Part shown: positions 1 through 9,802 of the stretch, one piece after another
How positions within the stretch are numbered: position 1 is the stretch's first letter
Layout of the letters: each line of letters starts with the position of its first letter
NCBI GenBank assembly: GCA_007996965.1
Contig: BIMP01000001.1
Location: forward strand, 310,001-374,000
Length of the DNA: 64,000 bases
From: a cyanobiont of Ornithocercus magnificus
Lineage (GTDB): Bacteria > Cyanobacteriota > Cyanobacteriia > PCC-6307 > Cyanobiaceae
Direction: 5' to 3'
The notes under the pieces: model-generated
Told to the model about the DNA's origin: nothing
The model's input: only the letters and a program-made list of their open reading frames with translations
Databases searched by the model: none
Translations under genes and position numbers: made by a program

Positions 1-984
1 CCGCTTAATAGCTGCTGCTAGAGCAAAAATGTCATCGGGCGGCACTAACCAGCCTGTAACTCCATTCTTAATAAGTTCTCCTGGACCACCACGGTCATAG
101 GCGATTACTGGCACACCACAGGCCATTGCTTCTACTACGACATTGCCGTAGGCTTCATTCCACTTGGGTGTATTGATTAAAGCGCGACAACGTCCAAGTT
201 GGTCTTGTAACTGTGCAGTAGAAAGAAAACCTTGCCAGGAGATAGTCCCAGCTGGAACTGACTCTTCAACTCTGTGCGCATAGGAGTAATCCTCAACAAT
301 GCCCCATACGAGTAGCTTTTCTCCTATAGCAGCAGCAGCAGCAGCAGCATCTTCCAAGCCTTTTTCCGGAGCAATCCGGCCAGCCCATCCTAAGGGACCT
401 GTACAGCCATGCTGGCGGAAGGTATAATTTGACAGATTGAACCCATTACCAACAATCACTGGTGCCTCAGGAAGACGGAAGTCAGCTGCCTGACGTTGGC
501 TGTGGAAAGCCAATCTTCGCTGATCCCAGCGTGCCAGCTGCTCAATTTGCTCTCGCATTACTGTTGCGACAGCTCCCATACTGACCAGATGGAAGATTGG
601 TACAGGCGCTATTGGTGTCAGCCAAAGCGGCAGCCAATCGTAGCCTAAGTTAATTACCGCATCAGTATCCTGAGCAATCTTGAAGACACAATCCCACAGA
701 CGAGGCAAGACTGCACCCCTAGGGATTTGTACTGAGCTTTCAGGGTCAGCATGCTGCCAACTTGGTTGTTCTGTTCCTGGTTCTGTCAGCATTTTTAGTG
801 CAGTTGGGGCATCAGTTAATTGAGAGCCTTCTGGAGCTACTAGCGTTAACTGATAACCGCGGGCGTTTAAACCACTGATTAGAGAGTGCAGTGTTAACTC
901 AACGCCACCGCCACTGCCACTGCCAAGACGACCTACAGATGTGCTTACAAGCACCAGGTGCTGTAGATAAGAGTTGGACGTCAC
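1..984 (-). CDS. GT-B glycosyltransferase, partial (C-terminus beyond window)
   Basis: Translating the minus strand from a GTG at 984 gives an open frame to the window edge, about 328 codons, with the C-terminus cut off. The N-terminus has the glycine-rich GSGSGGGVELT loop of GT4-like (GT-B) enzymes. The later part has GRIAPEKGLEDA and EAMACGVPVIAYDRGG, the usual acceptor and nucleotide-sugar binding regions. The sequence resembles the cyanobacterial UDP-glucose:tetrahydrobiopterin glucosyltransferase family, so glucosylation of a pterin is the best guess, but another sugar acceptor is possible. A poly-alanine stretch is encoded by seven AGC triplets (plus strand 328-348). It follows the permease gene by 12 bases and is probably co-transcribed with it. 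No ATG fits the conserved N-terminus; the GTG start is inferred. Confidence 0.7.
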   Translation of the reverse strand, partial: MTSNSYLQHLVLVSTSVGRLGSGSGGGVELTLHSLISGLNARGYQLTLVAPEGSQLTDAPTALKMLTEPGTEQPSWQHADPESSVQIPRGAVLPRLWDCVFKIAQDTDAVINLGYDWLPLWLTPIAPVPIFHLVSMGAVATVMREQIEQLARWDQRRLAFHSQRQAADFRLPEAPVIVGNGFNLSNYTFRQHGCTGPLGWAGRIAPEKGLEDAAAAAAAIGEKLLVWGIVEDYSYAHRVEESVPAGTISWQGFLSTAQLQDQLGRCRALINTPKWNEAYGNVVVEAMACGVPVIAYDRGGPGELIKNGVTGWLVPPDDIFALAAAIKR

Positions 985-996
985 ACTCCTAGTTCC

Positions 997-1941
997 CTAA
1001 CCAACCTCAATTAATGCTGGAGGTTCCCATAGTCGCCGCCGTTGGCTCACCAACACAACTGACAACAGCACCAGCACAGCTCCTAACCACTGCATAGCAG
1101 ATAGTCGCTCTCCGAGCAGCAGACCGCTTGAGAGTAAGGCAAACACAGGTGTTAAAAAGCCAAGCGTACTGAAGCTAGTGAGTTCAACACTGCAAGCAAG
1201 CCAAAAAAAGAGACCATAGGCAAGTGCACCTCCTAAGAGGCTTGCATATCCCATTTGTAACCATTCGTTGACCGACCAGGTCGGTATGAGCGACTCCCTA
1301 GGAGCGGTTAGCGAATACCAAGTTAATAGCGGTAAACTTCCGAGAAGCATGTGCCAGCCTGTAATTGCTACAGGATCACTCGAGCGACTGGCATAGCGGA
1401 TAAGCACGGTGCCAAAAGCCATAGCAACAGCAGCAGCAAGCATCCAGAGCTCACCGCTATTCCAAGCTATCGACAACGTAGATTCATCAGTAGAGAGAAC
1501 TAAGTGACGGAATAGCGGCAGCGGCACACCTAGGAAAACAATACCTAGCAGCCCTAGAGAAAGACCAATCCAGCCAATAGGGTTAATGGCTTCACCAAAT
1601 AGTGCGCGAGCCAGCAGAGCCACCATCAAAGGCTGAGAATCTATGAGGATAGATCCCAAGCCAGCACCAGTATCGCTAAGGCCACGGGCTAGGAAAAGTT
1701 GGAAGACAGTGCCGTCAACCAAGGTGAATACGAAGAACCACGGTAAGTCGCCGCGGTTGATACTGAGTGGACGACCCAAAGCTAACAAGGCAATGATTAC
1801 TGCAGTGCCTGCTGGCAGTAGACGCAAGGCAGCTACAAGTATGGGACTACCGGATTGCACAAGGGGGGTCATTGCAGTCATTGCAGTACCCCATAGCGCA
1901 AATGGCAGCAGCATCAGAAGCCAGCGCCATAGATATGTCAT
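997..1941 (-). CDS. EamA/DMT-superfamily permease
   Basis: This 314-residue protein is almost entirely hydrophobic, with about ten predicted membrane segments arranged as two homologous EamA halves. The second half contains the typical GWHMLLGSLPLL and ALAYGLFFWLA patterns. The family is drug/metabolite exporters of the inner membrane; the substrate cannot be told from sequence. It starts with ATG next to the divergently oriented sppA gene, so the short 54-base gap between them probably holds both promoters. The downstream glycosyltransferase gene begins 12 bases after its stop, which suggests a two-gene unit. Length is normal for the family. Confidence 0.8.
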   Translation of the reverse strand: MTYLWRWLLMLLPFALWGTAMTAMTPLVQSGSPILVAALRLLPAGTAVIIALLALGRPLSINRGDLPWFFVFTLVDGTVFQLFLARGLSDTGAGLGSILIDSQPLMVALLARALFGEAINPIGWIGLSLGLLGIVFLGVPLPLFRHLVLSTDESTLSIAWNSGELWMLAAAVAMAFGTVLIRYASRSSDPVAITGWHMLLGSLPLLTWYSLTAPRESLIPTWSVNEWLQMGYASLLGGALAYGLFFWLACSVELTSFSTLGFLTPVFALLSSGLLLGERLSAMQWLGAVLVLLSVVLVSQRRRLWEPPALIEVG

Positions 1942-1995
1942 GGAAGCCCAGCTGTAAACTCCTTTTTAAGATCCGGCAAGTCTGAACGAGTAGAA

Positions 1996-2808
1996 ATGAT
2001 CTGGCCCTGGCGCCGTAGATCCCGCCGGCGAATGGCCCGGATCGTCATCGATGGCCCCATCACACCTGCCACTCGGCGACGAGTCCTAAAAGGAATCCGT
2101 GAGGTCGAACAACGGAAGTTCCCAGCTCTACTGCTACGCATTGACAGCCCTGGGGGTACTGTAGGCGACAGTCAGGAGATCCATGCCGCACTTCTGCGAT
2201 TGCGACAGAACAGCTGTCGCGTCGTTGCCAGTTTTGGCAACATCTCGGCTTCTGGCGGTGTATACGTCGGTGTGGCAGCTGAAAGAATCGTCAGCAACCC
2301 TGGAACAATTACCGGTTCTATCGGTGTGATCTTACGTGGCAACAACTTGTCACAGCTCTTAGAGCGCATCGGCGTTCGCTTCGAAACTGTAAAGAGTGGT
2401 GCCTACAAAGACATCCTGTCACCGGATCGTGCCCTAACGAGTGAGGAAAGGACTGTATTGCAGCAACTGATCGATAGTAGCTACGATCAATTCGTAGCAG
2501 CAGTAGCAGAGGGTCGTAGTCTAGGTGAGGATACGGTGCGGAGCTTTGCTGATGGCCGTGTCTTTAGTGGAGCCCAAGCCCTCCAACTTGGTCTTGTGGA
2601 CGAGCTCGGCGATGAAGATCATGCTCGGCGGTTGGTGGCTCGCCTTGCTGGCCTTGATGAAACCACTACACGACCGATCACTGTTGGCCGACAACCTCGA
2701 CAACTACTCAGCCGTTTGCCAGGAGTTGAGCTGCTATCACTTCTGAGCCGCTTACTAGATACCGAGCTGTGTGGTAGCGGACAACCGCTGTGGCTATACC
2801 GTCCATGA
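1996..2808 (+). CDS. sppA: Signal peptide peptidase SppA (short form)
   Basis: A 270-residue member of peptidase family S49, which digests cleaved signal peptides at the membrane. The nucleophile region is the SASGGVYVG motif and the general-base lysine lies in VKSGAYKD. The order of these two motifs and the length fit the short bacterial or cyanobacterial SppA, not the roughly 600-residue tandem form. The N-terminus is short and basic (MIWPWRRRSRRRMAR) and lacks a clear full membrane anchor, so peripheral attachment is possible. Its TGA stop overlaps the ATG of aroH by four bases (ATGA), indicating translational coupling. Confidence 0.88.
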   Translation: MIWPWRRRSRRRMARIVIDGPITPATRRRVLKGIREVEQRKFPALLLRIDSPGGTVGDSQEIHAALLRLRQNSCRVVASFGNISASGGVYVGVAAERIVSNPGTITGSIGVILRGNNLSQLLERIGVRFETVKSGAYKDILSPDRALTSEERTVLQQLIDSSYDQFVAAVAEGRSLGEDTVRSFADGRVFSGAQALQLGLVDELGDEDHARRLVARLAGLDETTTRPITVGRQPRQLLSRLPGVELLSLLSRLLDTELCGSGQPLWLYRP

Positions 2809-3200
2809 GCGCGACGTCGGAATCATTACCGCTACGCTTACGAGGATTGCGCGGTGCCACTACTTGCACAGCCAACACTGCTGAAGCGATTGAAGCAGCT
2901 GTTGACGAGCTGATAGAGATACTAATCCAGCGCAATGCCCTTGAGTCTGATAGAGTTGTTTCAGTGCTGTTCTCCGTAACATCCGATTTGAATGCCTGCT
3001 TTCCTGCAGCAGTAGTACGCCGGAGGTCAGGGTGGGGCAAAGTAGCACTACTAGATTGCCAGCAAATGGCTGTTGATGGCGACATTGACCGCTGTATCCG
3101 TCTTCTAGCGCATGTCTGGATGCCGCAGAATCAGGTCCCTGTGCATCCCTATCTTGGGGAAGCAACTCAACTGCGGCCTGACCTATCTAGCTATGGCTAG
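2805..3200 (+). CDS. aroH: Chorismate mutase, AroH type
   Basis: AroH-class chorismate mutase converts chorismate to prephenate for phenylalanine and tyrosine synthesis. The 131-residue protein begins LRGLRGATTCTANT and contains DLNACFPAAVVRR and VPVHPYLGEATQLRPDL, all characteristic of the trimeric Bacillus-type enzyme. I choose the ATG at 2805, which overlaps the sppA stop as ATGA; a GTG at 2790 would add five residues that do not look conserved. A short inverted repeat (CTAGTAG/CTACTAG, 3197-3216) at the stop codon may end transcription. Confidence 0.88.
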   Translation: MSATSESLPLRLRGLRGATTCTANTAEAIEAAVDELIEILIQRNALESDRVVSVLFSVTSDLNACFPAAVVRRRSGWGKVALLDCQQMAVDGDIDRCIRLLAHVWMPQNQVPVHPYLGEATQLRPDLSSYG

Positions 3201-3301
3201 TAGAGTCTGCTACTAGTATCTCTAAATTACTTCTTTGTTCTAGGAATTTTTAAGGATGATTCACTCCAGGCAAATAACCCTATCACAACTCACTAAGCTT
3301 T

Positions 3302-3892
3302 ATGATCACGCTTAGTCAGCAGCAACAGCTTATACTGCGTGCCGCTTTTGGTCTAGCAGGAGTTGCACTTGCAGCTGTTAGTTTCAGTCGAACCCCACAT
3401 CTTCATAAGGTTGCTGCTCAGGGCACTACACCTGCCCTGGTTGAATTTCGCTGGGGAAATTCTGAGGCCTATCGCAGGCTCTACTACTACCAAAGCTCTG
3501 ATAGGCAACTAGATTGGGCGACCTACTATTTGATGCTTCGCCCAAGAGATCGCAAGACAAACATTCTCAAGCTTAATATCACAATCCCCGATTACTTCAA
3601 TGTCAGTATTAGGCCAGATAGCTTGTCGTTGTGCCGAATGCAACTGGGTGGCTATCTCTCACGCAGTCGTTGCAAGGAGCTCATCCCAGCAGTATTCCAA
3701 GTGAATGAGGCAAATAACGACATAGAGGTTTTCCCAAATCGAGCAATCTCTACTGAGGGTACTTACGCTGTGGTAATGAAGATTTTCAATCCTGATCGCC
3801 GCGGAATGTTCCAATTTAATGCCCTGGCCCAGTTGATGGGAGAATTGCCGTCGCTAGTCTACCTTGGAAGTTGGTTAATCGACATCAATTAA
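3302..3892 (+). CDS. DUF2808 secreted or lumenal protein
   Basis: A 196-residue protein with an N-terminal hydrophobic stretch (roughly residues 11-28) that looks like a signal peptide or anchor. The body matches the cyanobacterial DUF2808 family pattern: [20 protein letters not shown], then IPDYFN, then a C-terminal [13 protein letters not shown] segment. The family is cyanobacteria-specific and of unknown function, probably in the periplasm or lumen. It sits between aroH and rpmH, an order I recall from other marine picocyanobacteria. No catalytic motif is visible. Confidence 0.72.
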   Translation: MITLSQQQQLILRAAFGLAGVALAAVSFSRTPHLHKVAAQGTTPALVEFRWGNSEAYRRLYYYQSSDRQLDWATYYLMLRPRDRKTNILKLNITIPDYFNVSIRPDSLSLCRMQLGGYLSRSRCKELIPAVFQVNEANNDIEVFPNRAISTEGTYAVVMKIFNPDRRGMFQFNALAQLMGELPSLVYLGSWLIDIN

Positions 3893-3932
3893 AATAGGGG
3901 GTATATATTGGCCCTCTATAGGGAGGGCCTTA

Positions 3933-4070
3933 ATGACTAAGCACACTCTTGGGGGTACTAGTCGCAAGCGGAAACGGGTATCAGGCTTCCGAGTAAGAAT
4001 GCGTACCCATACAGGGCGTCGCGTGATCCGCAAACGGCGTAGGCGTGGTCGGACCCAACTGGCTGTCTAA
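3933..4070 (+). CDS. rpmH: 50S ribosomal protein bL34
   Basis: A 45-residue, very basic protein starting [15 protein letters not shown] and ending [11 protein letters not shown]. The central [18 protein letters not shown] segment is the bL34 signature. It is a structural component of the large ribosomal subunit. The ATG at 3933 is preceded by a purine-rich AGGGAGGG stretch (about 3920-3927). The rpmH-rnpA order is the near-universal bacterial arrangement. Confidence 0.97.
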   Translation: MTKHTLGGTSRKRKRVSGFRVRMRTHTGRRVIRKRRRRGRTQLAV

Positions 4071-4142
4071 ACGTAAGTGACCGTACATGGCCTTCTGTGA
4101 CTTTAATATTCCTGTGAGGCATATCCACGACCTTGAACACAA

Positions 4143-4529
4143 ATGATACTGCCCCTAGAAATGCGAATAAGGGGGCATCGCTGTTTTGATCACCTCCACC
4201 GGTATGGGCGTCAGCGGCGGGGCAAACTTATTTTGCTTAGGATGGTTGTAGGAGATCCTAGACTTCTACGACCTAAGCTACGATGCGGCGTTCAAAACTG
4301 CTGCCGCTGCGCGGTAGTAATCAGCAATAAGGTTCACAAGCGTGCTGTAGAGCGTAATCGTCTTCGTCGCAAGCTACACAGCCATCTCAATCAACGCCTA
4401 AAAGATCATGGAAGCGGAGCAGGAATTTGGCTGCTACTCAGCTTGCGTCCAGGAGCTTGTGAGGCTAACACAGAGCTTCTCTTGAGAGAATGCGACAGAC
4501 TGCTCGAGGAAATCGGTCTTCTGCCATGA
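4143..4529 (+). CDS. rnpA: Ribonuclease P protein component
   Basis: A 128-residue basic protein whose core VISNKVHKRAVERNRLRRKL is the RNase P protein signature (RNR motif). It binds the RNase P RNA and helps mature tRNA 5' ends. The start chosen gives MILPLEMRIRGHRCFD, matching the usual picocyanobacterial beginning; an internal ATG six codons later is an alternative. Its stop overlaps the next gene's start as ATGA. The RNA partner gene rnpB is not in the window. Confidence 0.93.
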   Translation: MILPLEMRIRGHRCFDHLHRYGRQRRGKLILLRMVVGDPRLLRPKLRCGVQNCCRCAVVISNKVHKRAVERNRLRRKLHSHLNQRLKDHGSGAGIWLLLSLRPGACEANTELLLRECDRLLEEIGLLP

Positions 4530-4939
4530 AATCCATACCTGAGGATACTTTCTACGAGGGTGGGCCTGCGAAGGGAGACCTGGTTTTGAACTTGATGCTA
4601 GGTCTCAGCTTAATCGGTATTCCCTTTGCAGTTGGCGCCATTGTGCGCGCAGTATGGCTTCGATTCTTGATCACAAGCCGCCGGATCTCTGTTAGTGGCG
4701 GCTGGTTAGGGCGCGACCGCACGCAAGTAGTGTACGGACAGATTCGCGAGCTACGCTCAGTGCCACGTGGGTTTGGTGCTTGGGGTGACATAGTGTTGGT
4801 TCTCACAGATGGGGCGAGGCTAGAGATGCGCTCCGTTCCGCACTTTCGGGAAACCGAGGCCTACATTCTTGAATGCATAGCAAGCCGCCGTGCTGTGAGC
4901 GACACAGACATCGGAGAAAGCCGGGGTTTTGCCGCCTGA
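4526..4939 (+). CDS. PH-domain (bPH_2-like) membrane protein
   Basis: A 137-residue protein with a hydrophobic segment around residues 17-45. It is followed by [31 protein letters not shown], the typical beta-strand pattern of bacterial PH-like (bPH_2/YdbT-type) domains. Function is unknown; the family is membrane-associated. It starts at 4526, overlapping the rnpA stop as ATGA, and lies between rnpA and yidC as in related genomes, so a role near membrane insertion is possible but only inferred. Confidence 0.72.
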   Translation: MKSIPEDTFYEGGPAKGDLVLNLMLGLSLIGIPFAVGAIVRAVWLRFLITSRRISVSGGWLGRDRTQVVYGQIRELRSVPRGFGAWGDIVLVLTDGARLEMRSVPHFRETEAYILECIASRRAVSDTDIGESRGFAA

Positions 4940-5015
4940 GCTCTCCTGCCACTGTCACCGAAATCATCCCACTGATGCACACTGGCACCACATCCTTCTC
5001 AACTGGACAAGCACC

Positions 5016-6164
5016 GTGATCGGGTACATCTCCGACAATCTGCTACTCCCGATCCTCGACTTTTTCTACGGACTAGTCCCAAGTTATGGCTTGGCGATCG
5101 TAGCCCTTACAGTGGTTATACGGCTCACTCTGTTCCCACTCAGTGCAGGATCAATTCGCAACGCCCGGCGGATGCGCATTGCCCAACCAGTGATGCAGCA
5201 GCGGCAAGCCGAGATTCGCGGCAAATTCTCTAATAACCCTCAAAAACAGCAGGAAGAGCTAGGCAAACTTATGAAGGAGTTTGGCAGTCCACTAGCCGGC
5301 TGTTTACCGTTGTTAGTGCAGATGCCGATTCTTTTTGCTTTGTTTGCCACACTACGGGGCTCGCCATTTGCAGATGTACCTTACACTCTAAACCTAAAAG
5401 TTCTTCCTGCTGAACAAATCGCCGCTGTTGACCTGAAGCCATTTACTAGTAGCAGTCACTCAATTTTTATCTCCGATAATGAACATGTCCCCGTAGTCGC
5501 GGGACTTCCAGGAGGTACAAAGTTGGGTGTTGGTGATGCAGCAAAGGTACAGCTACAAACACGCTCTGGAGAGCCATTTACTGATGTACTTGACCGTGTC
5601 AATGATGGTGAGCGCTTTCTGCCTAAATGGTCTTTGACAAGAGGAGATGGGATTGTAACAGTTTCCGATGATGGCACTATCACTGCAGTCAGTCCTGGCG
5701 ATGCAACTATTGAAGGTAAAGTTCCTGGTCTGGCAGCTCGTAGTGGCTTCCTATTTATCAAAGCCCTAGGTCAAGTTGGTTTTTATAGTGACGGTAATGT
5801 CAATTGGGATATAGCTATCCTTGTAGCAGCATTTGGCCTCACTCTGCTCCTGTCTCAGCTCCTGTCAGGTCTTGGGATGCCAGCTAACCCACAACAGTCC
5901 ACAGCTAACAAAATCACCCCAGTAATGATTACAGGCATGTTCCTGTTTTTTCCACTACCAGCCGGAGTATTACTTTATATGGTGATTGCTAACATCTTCC
6001 AGGCATTACAGACTTTCTTGCTCACCAGGGAAGCACTGCCAGATAACCTCCAGGTTATACTTGATCAACAGCTTGCCCAACAGTCCAAGGGAGCAGCAAT
6101 CACTACAGCCACAGTAGGCAGCAATACTTCACGCCTACCGTTTGAGCCAAAGAGTCGAAAGTGA
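5016..6164 (+). CDS. yidC: Membrane protein insertase YidC/Oxa1/Alb3 with Ig-like loop
   Basis: YidC inserts proteins into the plasma and thylakoid membranes. From the GTG at 5016 the protein is 382 residues and begins [19 protein letters not shown], which matches the family; the longer frame to 4929 adds 29 unconserved residues. The core has [20 protein letters not shown], then [20 protein letters not shown], and the C-terminal pair of membrane helices around [18 protein letters not shown]. Between the second and third membrane regions lies a loop of about 150 residues ending in a bacterial Ig-like (BIG2-type) pattern, [13 protein letters not shown]. Its stop overlaps the next gene's start. 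Confidence 0.93.
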   Translation: MIGYISDNLLLPILDFFYGLVPSYGLAIVALTVVIRLTLFPLSAGSIRNARRMRIAQPVMQQRQAEIRGKFSNNPQKQQEELGKLMKEFGSPLAGCLPLLVQMPILFALFATLRGSPFADVPYTLNLKVLPAEQIAAVDLKPFTSSSHSIFISDNEHVPVVAGLPGGTKLGVGDAAKVQLQTRSGEPFTDVLDRVNDGERFLPKWSLTRGDGIVTVSDDGTITAVSPGDATIEGKVPGLAARSGFLFIKALGQVGFYSDGNVNWDIAILVAAFGLTLLLSQLLSGLGMPANPQQSTANKITPVMITGMFLFFPLPAGVLLYMVIANIFQALQTFLLTREALPDNLQVILDQQLAQQSKGAAITTATVGSNTSRLPFEPKSRK

Positions 6165-6682
6165 TGCAGGGCTTAGAGCCTGTTCTACTGAGAGAACTTC
6201 TGTTTCTCGATCTTTCGCGACGACACTGGCAAATCGATTGCCTAGTAGATGGTTTTACAAGCTTAACTCCAGTACGCGGTTGGATTGAGGCTGAGCACTG
6301 TGGCAATATTCTTAAGGTTTGTAGCGAAGCCAGCACCATCATAAGTCTGTGCTGTGATCGTTGTCTCAGACAGTTCAACCAAGAATTGAATTATCGCACA
6401 CGTGAGTTAATTTGGCTTGGCAAAACTTCTTTGGAAGAACAGATGCTGAACAAAGAACTTTCAATTGATGCTGTAGATAGCTTGGTTGATTGTCTTGACC
6501 CAAACGGGACTTTTGACCCTGGACGTTGGTTGTTCGAGCAACTCAGCCTCCGGCTTCCTACTGTAAGTTACTGCAGGATAAATTGCCCGGGTCCGCCATT
6601 ACCACGCGCCAGCAAAATAGATAAAAACCAAGAGAATTCTGTGGATCCGCGGTGGAACGTCCTACGACAACTGAAACTGTGA
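6161..6682 (+). CDS. YceD/DUF177 family protein
   Basis: A 173-residue protein with a CCDRCL motif near residue 65 and a downstream [19 protein letters not shown] segment, consistent with the YceD/DUF177 family. In other bacteria this family is linked to ribosome or rRNA metabolism (plant DCL, E. coli YceD near rpmF). The exact function here is unknown. The start may be GTG 6161 or ATG 6164; both overlap the yidC stop. It ends by overlapping the ycf46 start (GTGA), so the chain rnpA to ycf46 is probably translated in a coupled manner. Confidence 0.7.
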   Translation: MMQGLEPVLLRELLFLDLSRRHWQIDCLVDGFTSLTPVRGWIEAEHCGNILKVCSEASTIISLCCDRCLRQFNQELNYRTRELIWLGKTSLEEQMLNKELSIDAVDSLVDCLDPNGTFDPGRWLFEQLSLRLPTVSYCRINCPGPPLPRASKIDKNQENSVDPRWNVLRQLKL

Positions 6683-8187
6683 GCCAGAACTGGAATGATC
6701 ACCTGGATCTACTAATTCGTGCACGCACGCCGCTGCTATGGATTCGTAGCAGTGAGGAGGAGCGTGTCGAGGCTTTGCTAAAACAAGCTTGCCGAAGATT
6801 ACCGCCGCGGCAGCTAGCTAATTGGGATTTCATCTCCGGACTTCAGGCAGTCCCAAGTTCGGTGGGATTAGGAGCACGCCAACCGATGGCAGTACTGCAA
6901 TGGTTGCATGATTTGCAGGAGGACAGTCCAACTGTGCTGTTGGTGAAGGATTTTCACAAATTTTGCGAGGACCCCGGAATAACTCGGATGCTGCGCAACC
7001 TCAACTCCTATTTGCGTAGCCGTACTCACACATTGGTAATCTGTTGTGGTTCTTGGTCAGCACCGCCTGAGTTAGAGGAGGCACTCACAATTATCGATCT
7101 GCCGCTTCCTAATGAAATGGAACTGCGCAGACTTCTAGCCAATATTGCCGCAGCTAATGGCTCACCGCTGGATGCCTCAGTGCTTGAGAAGCTCAGCCAT
7201 GCTTGCTGTGGCCTTAGTGAGATGCGTGTCCGTCAAGTAGCTGCCCGCGCACTAGCTCAGCGCGGCAGTCTCAGCACAGCCGATTTGGATGAGGTGCTTG
7301 AGGAAAAACGGCAGACTGTGGCTCGCAGTGAGGTACTGGAATACTGTCGTACCTCAGCATCTCCAGAGGACATTGGAGGACTAGATGCTCTCAAGCAATG
7401 GCTGGAACAACGACATCGAGCTTTCTCAGATAAGGCAAGACGCTTTGGCTTGCCAACCCCACGAGGTGTTCTCCTCATCGGGCCTCAAGGAACTGGTAAA
7501 TCTCTAACCGCTAAGGCCATTGCACGTAGTTGGTCTATGCCCTTGCTTCGTCTTGATGTAGGCAGATTATTTGCTGGTCTCGTTGGTGCAAGTGAAGCAC
7601 GAACACGCGAGACCATCAAACGTGCAGAAGCCATGGCGCCCTGCATACTTTGGATCGACGAGATTGACAAGGGATTTGGGGGTGACGGTCGTAGCGACGG
7701 CGGTACCTCTCAGCGTGTGCTAGCAAGCCTGCTTACTTGGATGTCAGAGAAAAGCACAGCAGTATTTGTGGTAGCTACAGCCAACGCTGCAAACCATCTG
7801 CCACCCGAGCTACTGCGCAAGGGGCGCTTCGATGAGATTTTCTTGCTGGATTTGCCTCGCAGTCAAGAGCGAAGAAGAATCCTGGAACTGCACATTCAAC
7901 GGCGTCGTCCCGGCTTAGTTCTTCCTCTAGAGACTGTTGTAGATCGCAGTGAAGGCTATTCGGGAGCTGAGCTTGAGCAAGCTGTCATTGAGGCAATGCA
8001 TCTTGCATTCGCTGAGACTAGAGAACTGGCCGAGAATGACCTGATTCAAGCAGCTGGTCAGTTAGTACCATTAGTCCGAACAGCGCGCGAGCAGCTGGAG
8101 TCACTTAAAGCCTGGGCAACTGGTGGGCGGGCTCGCCCAGCCTCCTTGCCACAAACTCTTGATGTTGCGACTGGTGACGAACCCTAA
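6679..8187 (+). CDS. ycf46: Ycf46-type AAA ATPase
   Basis: A protein of about 502 residues with a single C-terminal AAA module: Walker A GPQGTGKS near residue 268, Walker [10 protein letters not shown] near residue 323, then an [11 protein letters not shown] box. The N-terminal half begins [21 protein letters not shown], the typical Ycf46 start. Ycf46 is conserved in cyanobacteria and some plastids; a role in photosynthesis or carbon-uptake regulation has been suggested, but the biochemical function is not settled. I choose the GTG at 6679, which gives a four-base overlap with the DUF177 stop. The GTG at 6652 would add nine residues. Confidence 0.85.
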   Translation: MSQNWNDHLDLLIRARTPLLWIRSSEEERVEALLKQACRRLPPRQLANWDFISGLQAVPSSVGLGARQPMAVLQWLHDLQEDSPTVLLVKDFHKFCEDPGITRMLRNLNSYLRSRTHTLVICCGSWSAPPELEEALTIIDLPLPNEMELRRLLANIAAANGSPLDASVLEKLSHACCGLSEMRVRQVAARALAQRGSLSTADLDEVLEEKRQTVARSEVLEYCRTSASPEDIGGLDALKQWLEQRHRAFSDKARRFGLPTPRGVLLIGPQGTGKSLTAKAIARSWSMPLLRLDVGRLFAGLVGASEARTRETIKRAEAMAPCILWIDEIDKGFGGDGRSDGGTSQRVLASLLTWMSEKSTAVFVVATANAANHLPPELLRKGRFDEIFLLDLPRSQERRRILELHIQRRRPGLVLPLETVVDRSEGYSGAELEQAVIEAMHLAFAETRELAENDLIQAAGQLVPLVRTAREQLESLKAWATGGRARPASLPQTLDVATGDEP

Positions 8188-8269
8188 CACGCTGTTAAGA
8201 AAGGACTCTCAGTTAGAGGTAGCAGTACTGGTGCTTCGTAGCTTTTTATCATACCTTTAAGGAGCAGCA

Positions 8270-8431
8270 TTGAAACATTCTCAGGATCTCATCAGTCAGC
8301 TAGCAATTGCTTGCTTAGGTGCTGGAGTAATTACTAGTGTGGCGGTAGCACAAGGTCAGAACCCAATGACTGCTCTTGGCATTACGCTTTTCTCCGCCGT
8401 AGCTACTGTGATGATGGGCCAGGTTCTTTAA
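8270..8431 (+). CDS. Small two-helix membrane protein (53 aa)
   Basis: A short frame starting with TTG at 8270, preceded by a strong ribosome binding site AAGGAG (8258-8263). It encodes 53 residues with two hydrophobic stretches: LAIACLGAGVITSVAVAQ and MTALGITLFSAVATVMMGQVL. I think similar small proteins occur near serS in marine picocyanobacteria, but I cannot name a function. Coding is supported by the ribosome binding site, the membrane-like composition and the position. It lies 75 bases before serS. Confidence 0.62.
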   Translation: MKHSQDLISQLAIACLGAGVITSVAVAQGQNPMTALGITLFSAVATVMMGQVL

Positions 8432-8505
8432 AAAGGTAGAGGACGAGATAAGAGGGTGTAGGTAACTCATTAATTAGGCTTCCGGCGTCTTTGAACAAAT
8501 TCGTC

Positions 8506-9783
8506 GTGCTCAGTCAACGCCTTGTGCGTGATAATCCAGACCACATGGCCCAATCCTTGGCAAGGCGCGGAGTCGATGTCGATATCGCCTCTCTTCAGGC
8601 CATGGCTCAGCAAGAACGTGACCTTGAAGAGCGGCGCAACGCTCTTCAAGCTGAAAGCAATCGCATTGGTCGCGAAGTTGGACAGCTTATCAAGCTAGGC
8701 ACTTCTCCTAAGGATGAGAAAATTGTTGGACTCCGTCGGCGGGGCAATACTGTCAAGCAGCAAGTGGCAGCACTGGAAGAACAGGGAAAAGAGCTGAGCT
8801 GCTATTTGCAAGAGCAACTTCGGAGTTTGCCAAACCTGCCATCTGAGAGCTGTCCAAACGGGCTTGACGAATCTGCAAACCGTGAACTACGTCGCTGGGG
8901 AGACCCAATCCGGCTGGATGGACTTAAAGACCATTGGCAGATTGGCGAGCGCTTAGGTTTGTTTGAGAGCCAGCGGTCTGTTCATATTGCCCAGAGCCGT
9001 TTCATCACTCTCATGGGGACGGGTGCACGTCTGGAGAGGGCACTGATAAATTTTATGCTGGACCTGCATATAATGCGAGGCTACCGTGAAGTTATGCCAC
9101 CTGTTTTAGTAAACAGTGCTAGTCTTGTGGCCTCTGGACAATTGCCAAAGTTCGCTGAAGACTGTTTTCATTGTATCGAGGATGATCTTTGGTTAACTCC
9201 AACAGCTGAAGTTCCCCTAACTTCTTTGCATAGAGGCGAAATTATCCCGCTAGAGCGGCTTCCGCTACGCTACGTAGCCTACAGCCCCTGCTTCCGGAGA
9301 GAAGCTGGCAGCTATGGTCGCGACACACGCGGTCTAATCCGCTTACACCAGTTTAATAAAGTTGAGCTCTACTGGTTTACACATCCTGACCATTCTACTG
9401 AGGCACATGAGCAAATTACTGCTGATGCCGAGTCTGTGTTGCAAGCCCTTGAGCTTCCATATCGTGTAATAGAGCTTTGTACAGGCGACTTGGGTTTTTC
9501 TGCCGCCAGAACTTATGATCTTGAGGTCTGGTTAGCTGGGGCTGGTGTTTTCCGGGAGATCTCTAGTTGTAGCACTTGTGGAGATTTCCAAGCTCGCCGT
9601 TCTGCTATTCGCACTAAAGAGGGCAAAGTCGTACGCCTAGTGCACACACTTAATGGTAGTGGATTGGCAGTGGGGCGCACGATGGCGGCCTTGCTTGAAG
9701 CTGGCCAGCAACCTGACGGCAGCATTCGCCTTCCCAGCTCCCTTGCTAAGTACTACGGCGACGATCAGATCCGGCCAGAATAA
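8506..9783 (+). CDS. serS: Seryl-tRNA synthetase
   Basis: Class II aminoacyl-tRNA synthetase charging tRNA-Ser. The 425-residue protein has the N-terminal coiled-coil arm (about residues 30-105), motif 2 (FRREAGSYGRDTRGLIRLHQF) and motif 3 (LNGSGLAVGRTMAALLE). The start is taken as GTG 8506 giving VLSQRLVRDNPDH, which matches the family; a TTG at 8491 would add five residues. The gene is followed 19 bases later by rseP, as in other picocyanobacteria. Confidence 0.94.
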   Translation: MLSQRLVRDNPDHMAQSLARRGVDVDIASLQAMAQQERDLEERRNALQAESNRIGREVGQLIKLGTSPKDEKIVGLRRRGNTVKQQVAALEEQGKELSCYLQEQLRSLPNLPSESCPNGLDESANRELRRWGDPIRLDGLKDHWQIGERLGLFESQRSVHIAQSRFITLMGTGARLERALINFMLDLHIMRGYREVMPPVLVNSASLVASGQLPKFAEDCFHCIEDDLWLTPTAEVPLTSLHRGEIIPLERLPLRYVAYSPCFRREAGSYGRDTRGLIRLHQFNKVELYWFTHPDHSTEAHEQITADAESVLQALELPYRVIELCTGDLGFSAARTYDLEVWLAGAGVFREISSCSTCGDFQARRSAIRTKEGKVVRLVHTLNGSGLAVGRTMAALLEAGQQPDGSIRLPSSLAKYYGDDQIRPE

Positions 9784-9802
9784 TAACTTTGGCAATTACT
9801 GC

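Noticed and set aside
1643-1957. Plus-strand frame of 104 codons opposite the permease gene
   Set aside because: It is the antisense shadow of a clear membrane transporter; its product is basic and shows no conserved pattern.
2708-3165. Minus-strand frames opposite aroH
   Set aside because: AroH on the plus strand is unmistakable; the antisense products are low-quality shadows.
5456-5761. Minus-strand frame opposite the YidC loop, considered because the loop is unusual
   Set aside because: The plus-strand loop is in frame with the conserved YidC parts on both sides and has an Ig-like pattern; the antisense frame has no motif.
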